A stretch of DNA of 11,836 nt, taken from positions 1 through 11,836 of the forward strand of contig MWAR01000358.1 of assembly GCA_002068715.1 (NCBI GenBank), read 5' to 3'. The notes below the pieces were generated by a model that worked only from the letters and a program-made list of their open reading frames with translations, had not been told where the DNA came from and ran no database searches. Positions 1 through 8,000 of the stretch are shown here, piece after piece. This DNA comes from a bacterium ADurb.Bin374 (lineage in GTDB: Bacteria; Riflebacteria; Ozemobacteria; Ozemobacterales; Ozemobacteraceae). The position numbers were made by a program, and so were the translations under genes. How positions within the stretch are numbered: position 1 is the stretch's first letter; each line of letters starts with the position of its first letter.

Positions 1-33
1 CCGCCCGCCGAGCTTGCGCGCCAGATTCGGCAT
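1..33 (-). CDS. Start of an unidentified gene, cut by the left edge
   Basis: Only the first 11 codons are present (MPNLARKLGGR) before the window ends. The start is well supported. An ATG at 33-31 is preceded by AAGGAG at 45-40 with a 6-base gap, which is a near-ideal Shine-Dalgarno arrangement, and a sigma-70-like promoter lies just upstream at 99-70. The peptide is basic and not hydrophobic at this point, so it shows no prepilin leader or signal peptide. The product cannot be recognised from 11 residues. It follows the minor-pilin operon on the same strand but has its own promoter and a palindrome in between, so it is probably a separate transcription unit. Confidence 0.6.
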   Translation of the reverse strand, partial: MPNLARKLGGR

Positions 34-69
34 GGTATTCTCCTTGCTTTCGTTCAGATGACGATTCCG

Positions 70-99
70 ATCATATCATAGACAATATTTTATTTTCAA
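70..99 (-). promoter_or_regulatory. Predicted sigma-70 promoter for the leftmost gene
   Basis: Read on the minus strand, TTGAAA (99-94) and TATGAT (75-70) are separated by 18 bases, each matching five of six consensus positions. A second overlapping TATGAT lies at 80-75. The surrounding bases are strikingly AT-rich compared with the genes on either side. Transcription would start near position 63, about 30 bases ahead of the ATG at 33. This is a pattern match only. Confidence 0.55.
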
Positions 100-114
100 C
101 AAATCCGCGTATCC

Positions 115-144
115 GTAGGGGCGGGTTTGAGACACCGCCCCTAC
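115..144. repeat. Intergenic palindrome, 10-bp perfect arms (REP-like)
   Basis: GTAGGGGCGG at 115-124 is the exact reverse complement of CCGCCCCTAC at 135-144, with a 10-base loop. It sits 10 bases after the stop codon of the last minor-pilin gene and before the promoter of the next gene. On the minus strand it is not followed by a run of T, so it is not a typical intrinsic terminator. Palindromes of the GTAGGGGCG type occur as dispersed intergenic repeats in many bacterial genomes. Here it may be a copy of such an element that protects the 3' end of the operon mRNA. Only one copy is visible in the window. Confidence 0.6.
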
Positions 145-153
145 AGGCACGTG

Positions 154-828
154 TCACGGAGCCGGCGGAGGCGGGTAGATGACGGGGCGGCCGGTGAAAA
201 ATTCGGCGGTCGAGCCATCGTTTTCGACTTCCATGGCGCGGTACCGTTCTAGCTTCACCTCGTATGTGAGCGTGGCGATTCTGAGCCGGGCCAGGATCTG
301 GGCCGAGTAGGTCGCCGTGACGGTCGTCCCGTCCTCGATATCCCGATACATGCCCTGGGATTTCACATAATAATACCAGGGATCCATGGTGACGCTGGCA
401 GGATAGGTTGCCGGATAGGTCGTCACCCGGAACGCGACTGAACTCGCCGTCTCGCCGGACATCAGAAGGCCGGTGGTATCGGGATAGATCCACTGGCTCG
501 AGGCGACGTTTTTGAAGTCCGCCGTCGGCGTCAGGCCGGTGAACCGTATGTTTTTCGATGCCGGCGTCGCATCGTAGGCGAAGTAGAGACGGTCTCCCTT
601 GAGGGATGCAGGGGTGTTGTCGACGAGAAACGTGCTGCTGGTCGCCATCAGCCGGGCGATCACGTAGCTGACTCCAGAGAAGGCAGCGTCCTTCGCCCGC
701 GCGATCTTGTCGACCGACGTCTGGACGCGTGTTTCCGTTTGGACCATCGTGACGTAGCTCGTCGACACGGCCATCATGAAGCCGAGCACGATGATCGTCA
801 GGATCAGGGCCGCCGAACCGCTTCGCAT
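154..828 (-). CDS. PilX/GspK-like minor pseudopilin
   Basis: This is the last gene of the pilin operon, about 224 residues. A short basic N-terminus (MRSGSAALIL) leads straight into a hydrophobic helix of about 20 residues and then an amphipathic region (TETRVQTSVDKIARAKDAA), the usual shape of PilX N-terminal domains. If processed after Gly4, position +5 is Ile, not the usual Glu. Lack of Glu5 is typical of GspK-type tip pseudopilins. The rest is a beta-rich head ending in a proline tail (YPPPPAP). I prefer the ATG at 828 because GGAGG sits 8 bases before it. A GTG at 837 is in frame and overlaps the previous stop as GTGA, but it abuts the ribosome site. Predicted to sit in the inner membrane and then at the tip of a pilus or pseudopilus. 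Assignment to PilX versus GspK is uncertain. Confidence 0.75.
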   Translation of the reverse strand: MRSGSAALILTIIVLGFMMAVSTSYVTMVQTETRVQTSVDKIARAKDAAFSGVSYVIARLMATSSTFLVDNTPASLKGDRLYFAYDATPASKNIRFTGLTPTADFKNVASSQWIYPDTTGLLMSGETASSVAFRVTTYPATYPASVTMDPWYYYVKSQGMYRDIEDGTTVTATYSAQILARLRIATLTYEVKLERYRAMEVENDGSTAEFFTGRPVIYPPPPAP

Positions 829-833
829 CGAGG

Positions 834-1481
834 TCACCTCCCCGACGGAATGGCGAAGGTCATCGTCGAAAGCTTGCTTTCGACGCGACCGTCCTCGCCG
901 CCCATCGAGCTTTCAATACCGATGGCGATATTTGCCGTCCAGGATGACGTCCGCGTGACGGTGAAGGTCGCCACGTCCCGGGCGACGGTGAACTCGAAAC
1001 CGACCGGTAACGTCTTTGTCTCGACAGAGCCACCGGAATCGGTCGATTCCACGCTGGAGCTAGTGATGATCGTGATTTTCGCCAAACTGTTCCAGACACT
1101 TGTCACCGCAGGACTTTTGGCGACAATCCTTCGTCGCAGGGATTTCGAGGAAGGAACCCATTCGAGGAGGAATGTGGCTGTGCCCACATAGGCCGAACCG
1201 CTGGAGATCGCCAGATCGTATTTCAGGGCGGAGGATGCCGGCCCGTTCACTTTGGGCTCGAACACTCTGTCGGCCTGCTGGAGCTCGCGCTGGATCGTGT
1301 CGGTGACGGAACGGTAGTAGGAGCCGACATCCAGCTTCTGATGCCCTGTTTTCCACGCCTGCGAGCCGTACTGGACGTAAGAAAGAAGCGAGATCGCCAT
1401 CAGGGCAAAGACCGTCGAGGCGATCAGCACTTCGACCATCGTCAATCCCACCCTGTTCCCGTGAAGCTGATACGTCGTCAT
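834..1481 (-). CDS. PilW/GspJ-like minor pseudopilin
   Basis: A 215-residue protein with a clear class III (prepilin peptidase) leader: 12 residues ending in Gly, then LTMVE, with Glu at +5, followed by a hydrophobic helix (about residues 13-35). Next comes a segment (YYRSVTDTIQRELQQADRVF) of the kind seen after the helix in PilW/GspJ proteins, then a beta-rich head with predicted strands to the C-terminus. The ATG at 1481 follows GAGGAG with 7 bases between, and the stop of the preceding gene lies within that gap, so translation is probably coupled. The stop is at 834, five bases before the preferred start of the PilX-like gene. By analogy with PilV-PilW-PilX or GspI-J-K, it should join the tip complex that primes filament assembly. 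Family level is firm; PilW versus GspJ is not. Confidence 0.82.
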   Translation of the reverse strand: MTTYQLHGNRVGLTMVEVLIASTVFALMAISLLSYVQYGSQAWKTGHQKLDVGSYYRSVTDTIQRELQQADRVFEPKVNGPASSALKYDLAISSGSAYVGTATFLLEWVPSSKSLRRRIVAKSPAVTSVWNSLAKITIITSSSVESTDSGGSVETKTLPVGFEFTVARDVATFTVTRTSSWTANIAIGIESSMGGEDGRVESKLSTMTFAIPSGR

Positions 1482-1485
1482 GGGT

Positions 1486-2040
1486 TCACTCCTCGTAGAA
1501 GTCTTCCGACGATCGGATCCCGATCGGCGTGACGTTCACCGTCATCACGGAAAGCCCGTAGCTGAACGTGGCCAGGCAGTCCGGCACCAGAGGCGCCTCG
1601 AAGGTGGGTGTCAGCACGAGCATCCCGTCCGGGCGGAAGAAAATGGGCTCCGCGAACGGCGGACTGAATCTGACCGCCGCATCGAACTCCACGACGTCCT
1701 CTCCGGTGATGTCATCCCAGTTCGGGCTGTTCGGCTTGACAGCGTCGGCAAGGTCCAGAACGGTGGTTTGGGCCGGAACGTCGAGCTTGTATCCGTCGAG
1801 CATGTATCCCGTTCCGTCCGGTATCATATATAGCCTATGATATTTTCCAGTCTCCATCGCCTGATACTGGGCCATGCGAACGTTCTGAACGAACCTATTT
1901 GCCTCGGCCGCGACCCGCTGCGACGCGAAGAAGTTGTCCATCGCCGGCAATGTCACGCTCGCCATCGCCGCGATGATGGAAAGTGCCGCCAGCACCTCCA
2001 TCAGCGTATAGCCAGCCCGTTCGCGTCGCGTCGGATTCAC
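1486..2040 (-). CDS. FimT/GspH-like minor pseudopilin
   Basis: A 184-residue protein with a 10-residue basic leader ending in Gly10, then YTLME with Glu at +5 and a hydrophobic helix to about residue 32. The helix is followed by a segment with QRVAAEANRF and AQYQAMETGK, the typical FimT/GspH region. Later IFFRPDGM matches the conserved strand-turn near the C-terminus of that family. It starts with GTG at 2040, which overlaps the giant gene's TGA as GTGA. There is no strong ribosome site, so it probably depends on translational coupling. No other in-frame start lies before the prepilin motif. GspH/FimU-type proteins usually link the tip complex to the main fibre. No major pilin gene is visible in the window. 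Confidence 0.85.
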   Translation of the reverse strand: MNPTRRERAGYTLMEVLAALSIIAAMASVTLPAMDNFFASQRVAAEANRFVQNVRMAQYQAMETGKYHRLYMIPDGTGYMLDGYKLDVPAQTTVLDLADAVKPNSPNWDDITGEDVVEFDAAVRFSPPFAEPIFFRPDGMLVLTPTFEAPLVPDCLATFSYGLSVMTVNVTPIGIRSSEDFYEE

Positions 2041-5000
2041 GGCCTGTACCTGAGAATCTGTTTACTGGTCCCGTTGTTCGATCCCGTCGAGCCACCCATC
2101 AGATAGATAAAAGGCCCCACTGGAACAGCATTGATGCCTTTCGTTGCATTACCCGAGCCCCCACTCCAGAGGATCTGCGCGGGAATTTCCTTGACCTTGC
2201 GCACTCTGTTCGTCTCGGGATTCCACGCGGCGGCTGACGTCAGGAGGGTGGCGGCTGGATTTTCCCCACCGAATATGAATATCTCGTTTCCAAAGGAACA
2301 GGCACCGGCACACTGACGCTTGAACAGGTTGGAAGGATCGAGAAACTTGCTTTTGTCCGCAATGTCCGACTCGAGAGCCGTCTGTGCAAGCTGAACCCAG
2401 ACATTCGTACCAGGGTCGAACCTGTCGACCGTTGCAAGGATATTCGTACCATCGCTCCCCCCCACACGATAGAGCTTGTCTTTATGCCAGACAAGGCTGT
2501 GATTCATCCGTTTACCGGGCATTGGAGGAAGTTCCCGGCTGATGCCAAAAAAATAGGGACGCGCACCTTCCATGATCTTCCGTATTTCGACCTGGCTCAG
2601 GACCCGATCGTAGATGATCAGATCATCGATCTTCCCGTTCCACCAACGGTCATTCAACCCGTTCGATCCGAGTCGGACGGCGCCTGCCGTCGTCCAGACC
2701 GCAGCAGCAGTCGTGTTCAACGCACCATCGTAGTAAATCTTCGTTGCAGAACCTTCTTTGACGATCGCAATATGTTTCCAGGCTTTGTCATTGTCCGGAA
2801 TCGATGTTGGATATTCCGAGCCCCCGATTTTCAAGGAATAGCATCCCGCAACCAAAGCTGAGCTTCTGAACTGGAATCCGGAAGAATCGTTGGCCGCCTG
2901 GCAAAACGGCCCGGACCAATCCGTTAACGTCGTCGTTTCTTCTTTCATCCAAAAGCAAATGGAAACGATGTCTCCCGTCAGGGCAGAGAGCGTCACGTTA
3001 TCGTTCGAACCATCGAAAGCCAGGCAGGTATTTTTCCTGCCCGCAACCCAGCACCCTGGAGAGGTCATGCTGTTGAGCGTTCCATCGAATCCATTTCCGG
3101 ACGAGTCGACGGCCGTATTTCCAGCTGTTTCATCGAATCGGAGGCAGGCAAGGGGAGTCGACGGCTCTACGGGACCGAGATCCATCAACGCTTTGATCTC
3201 CGTGACGGGCAATGCACGGTCGTAGAAAACGACATCATCCAAAACCCCCTTGAAAGGTTCCGTACCCGATTGATTGCATCCGACACGGGTCACTCCTGGG
3301 GAAATGGCGTTTGGAACGGGATTTCCTGTAACGGCAACCTCTCCACCATTGACGAACATCTTCCATGTCCCGGCAACGCGCACCGCTGCCAGATGAGTCC
3401 ATGTATCATTTACTATAGAATATCCCGAGTCCGCAAAGCCGACTCCTCCGCAGACAACCTTCACGACACCGGATGAATCGATGAACAAGGCATAGCCCTG
3501 CGTCGAGGTGTTGCCGTTGACCAGGATCATCTGATTTGTGCCCGTCGACCCGGTGCGTTTCACCCATGCCGCCATCGTGATATTGTTCAGGGCGGTGAGA
3601 ACAGCCGGAGCGGCCGTCGGAATATGATCGTCGATCCCGTCAAAATTCAGGCCATTCCCGTGCCTTCCTGAAACCCAGCATCCTGGGGCAGAAAATCCTG
3701 TCAAGGCTCCTGGGTGCAATCCTTCCGATGAGTCGGCGGCGGTGGTACCGGAAATTTCATCGAATGCATACCAGAATGCCGGGGTTGGGGGAACGGCTGG
3801 AGGATCGGCAGGAGTCCCGGAGGCAATGGCGTGGGGCCAGTAGATTTGAACTGAGCTGGTGGCACCGGAAGGAGTGACGCCACCACCGATCACCGGTCCA
3901 TATGGGGTCATACAACCGGCATGGCTATGTCGGAGAATCACCGTCGAGTTGTCGTCCCCTAGCGTTTTTGTCATGTAAGCTCCCGGGAGAAGCGGGGACT
4001 CCGTCGGGGGAGACTGGGTGCTGTAAAACTCGACTTCAGGGCATTTGATCTGTGAACCACCGTAGACACTCTCGTTGACAAATCGATAATAGCGATATGG
4101 GGTCGTATTGCTGAGGCAAAAAATGTCCCATGTTCCATTCTTGGGTTTCTCGAGCGAGCCGGATATATCAACCCAGGAAGCATCGTCGTTACATGCCTGT
4201 ATTTTGAAATTTCGGGTGGTTTCGGCGACACCGGAACCTTGCCCTCTGACTCGTATAATATCAACTATTTCAACGCCACCGAGATCGATCCTGACCCAGG
4301 CACTCGTCACCCCGCTTGTTTCCCACCACGTCGCCGTGTTTCCGTCGAAGATCTTCCATCCGCTGCCGCCGACTTCCGTTTGAGCCACGACAGAAGCAGG
4401 TGCGGGCGCATTTGCAGACGTCATGGTCGGAGAAATTTTCCGAACTCCCGCTAGATAGAAGCGGAATTCTCGTTGCACCCAAGCAAGCACGCCACCATGG
4501 TTGTCCGTACAGGTGATCTTATAGCACTGATACGGAATCGTATTCGGAATATTCAACACCGTATTGAATACGTCACTTTCAGGAACGGTCACATTGCCCA
4601 GCAGAGTCCACGGTCCTCCAGCGGAGTCAGCCCCTTCTATGGTAAGACTTTTCATACCCTGGTTGCTGATCGAGGCATCATTATGCACACGCAGGCGGTT
4701 CACGATCGTCTTCAACGACGTGCTCCCATAATCGAGGATCAGGTATTCGTTGTTGCTGCTGGTTCCCCATCCGATGCTGGTGTCGTCATCGAACGCTTTC
4801 CACCCATATCTCCACAAGGATATCGATCCTGAATCCGTAACGGCATAAGGCGCAGGAGTATTCGTGCCCGTCATGATCGGGTTCACTTGCAATTCCATCG
4901 TCGATCCGGATGGTGCGATAGGGTGATGATCCGCTGAGGTCAGGAGTTCATCCGTCGTGGGATTATATTTCTGGACCCACCCCGTCGGGGCTGATTCCAT

Positions 5001-8000
5001 ACCATTGAAGACCAACAGTTCGTCATCGTATGAGACGACAGCGGGGGCTCCCGATTTTTTTCCGAGTGTTTTGGCCAGCAGGGCGATCGTATTGTCAGCC
5101 GTATTGAATCGCAGGATCGTCGCGAGCGGGTCGGCCTGGTTCACTCCCGTTCCGCCCAGGAGATAGATGCCGTTCGTCGCGACGGCCGCTATATTCGAAC
5201 CCGTAGGAGGTTCGACGGTGAATGTCGCTACGACGTCGTAGACGTCCTTCCGGCTGATGATGCGGTTGAAGGGCCGCACGGCGATGTAGGCGGGAGTCTG
5301 AGGGAGATCGATGCTATCGATAACGTTCAGGTAGCTTGCCCGGGCAGGCATCGATACGTCAGCCAGATACACACGGCCCGGTGACTTCGCAGGGATCATG
5401 AGCATCTGCCCGTCAGGGGTGATCGCCAGGCCCAGGCCGGTGTTTGCCGTAATACTGGCAAGCTGTGTTTTGAAGTGAGACCCACCGACCGATAACGTGA
5501 AAAGCCAGCTGGTTTCAGCATTGAACAGATAGAGGGTCGACGAGGAGACATCCCGGCCGAACGTCAGGTAAAACCTGTTGAAACCGGTGTTCGTCGTCCC
5601 GTTCGTCCATTCGAACACGTGGGGCGGAGTGATTCGAAGAGGCACGGTGAACGTTTTGGGAATTCGCTTCCAATCGGCACTGTTGCTGGAGCCGAGAGCC
5701 GTATAGCTATGGCTGGCAAGATTGGTCGTGCCCGTGTCGCTGACGTTTCCCCCCGCTTTGAGGGAGAAAAACGGCCCCATGGCAAGATCGTCGTCACCCT
5801 GGGTTGACTTGTCGAACTGAACCCGCGGGCCGGCAGGAGGATCGAGCCCCGGCACATCGAACGCCGCGGACCAGACACCGCCTGCGGTATTTTCGAACTG
5901 ATGGCCGTACCAGGCCCCGCCATCCAGGCTGAATCGGCCTCCGTCTCGCAGGGCCAGGCCGATGGCCTTCACCGGCTCCGGGATCCGGAGATAGCCAAAG
6001 AAGCGAGTGGTGCGAACACCGCCGTATTTGCTCGACGTATTCCAATAGAAATTTGCCGGGTAGTCGACCATGTTGGCAATCGGGTCGTTGCAGGTGAAAT
6101 TGTCCTTGAGTTTATACGTCGTGCCGGTCATCACGACATTTGCCGGAACCGGCCCGGCAAAATCGATCTTGCTGCCGCTCCGGAAGTCGCAAATCAGGCC
6201 CGTCTGTTGGGTTAGCGTGCCGAAATTTCTGGAACGAAAATCATAGATATGCACGCTCTCGGTCGCGCCATTATAGTTCGCGGCATATAATGCAAGCAGT
6301 CCCCCGTCCGCGCTTATTGCCATCCGGGTGGATCGATGGGGAGGGAAAGCATCGAACCTGCTGTCCCACTTGGCATACACGGAGGCGTCCGGTCCGATCC
6401 AGTCGAGGCGGGTCCAGGTGGCGACGAAATCCGTGACCAGGACAAGAGCCCCGCCGTCGGGCAAGGGGATGACGTCGCTCATCGTCGACGTCAGGGGAAA
6501 ATCCACATCCGCCTGTTTGGTACCGCTCGCATCGAAGGACACGTAGCCGTTTGCACCCACGGAGGAACCGTATTTTTGGATCAGACAGCCACCGTTCTGG
6601 TAATAGACGTGGTGGGTCGGCTTCCGGTCGACCGTGGCGCCCCAATTTTCGGGGTCGATGACACCGAGCGGCTTGTCGCTGTTGAATACATCGACGGCGG
6701 TCGGCAGCGTTGATGCGGCGGTATAACAGACGCTGAGAAGGCTGCCCGATCCGTCGAATGCGAGGTGGGAGGGGGTGACGGCGTAAGGAAGCTTCCGGGT
6801 CAGGTTTTCGTAATGGTGCTTCGACCAGGGGTCGATGAACTCGATCGTTTTTACCGGACCGTCGCAGGCCACGGCGATCATTTCGGACATCCTGGCGGTG
6901 ACGCAACCTGCGTCGCCGCTCGGCAGGAAGAGGACCGTCCGATCGGCCGGAATTGCCGTCGTGTAGGAACCGGCCAGAAGGCCGGGGGTATCGAGCGCGT
7001 AGATTTCGCCGGCCGCTTTGCGGTCAACCCAGACCTCGTTCATCGCGGGACTGAGAATCGCCTGGTTCGTGATGTCACCGCTGCCGGGATAGGCGACCCT
7101 GTTCGGCGGGTCGCTCCAGGTGGTGATCGTGCCGCCCCTCAACTCGGTGGGCATCGCGAAAATGCGTGTTTTTCCGCCGCCCTGCTTCGAAGTGGCGATG
7201 ACGACCTTGTCGTCGCCGGATACCTGCACGTCCTGGATATCCTCGCCGCCCGGATTCGTCGAGTAGTTGATCTCGGCACACCCCCAGTCGGCCGGGTTGT
7301 CTGACGAGGAGCTTGCGATGAACGCGCCCTCCCAGACCGAGTAGACCCTGCGGCCGTCGCGGGAGGTGCAAGCGGCCATCGCCTTCTTGTTCGGGCTCGT
7401 CAGCCAGCCGGGAAGGCTGTAATTTTCGAGGGCGACGAGGTTTTGGGGCGCGAACATGTTCAGCCGCCGGAAACACTTGGAGGCATAATCATAGTCACCA
7501 ATATATATGTATCCATCTTCACCGACCTGCAGATCGACGAACTTGGCCGTCGATATCGGCAGAAACTTCACGAGAGAAAATGACGCCACGATGCCGTCCG
7601 GCACTGAAAGGATCGACAGACCGGAAGGAGCGTGGGAGGTGACGTAACAGTAGCGGCCATCGGGCCGGAAGGCCACTCCGCGATCCTTGCGGATCGCCTC
7701 GTTGTCGTTCGCGTTTTCGAGGAGCGCCGTCGTCGTGGCATACACTTGCACGGACGTACGCCTGGTCGGAGAAAACAATCCGACATCCGTCAGCAGAAGG
7801 CTTGCTTCCCGCTGCGTCAACACCCAGTTTCCATTCGGATGGACGGCGATGTTTCCGGGACGGAACGGGTTGTTTGCCGTCTTGGTTTTCGGGGTCGTGC
7901 TGAACGGCAGGTCGAACGTCTCGACAACGTTCTTGGTCAGCGGGTCGACGGCATACACGCAGATGTTGTCCTTGTCTGCGATGTAGATGCGGTTCGGATT

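Noticed and set aside
71..493. A 140-codon minus-strand frame overlapping the PilX-like gene
   Set aside because: Its product is Arg/His/Gly-rich, it runs across the intergenic palindrome, and the overlapping frame has a proper pseudopilin N-terminus.
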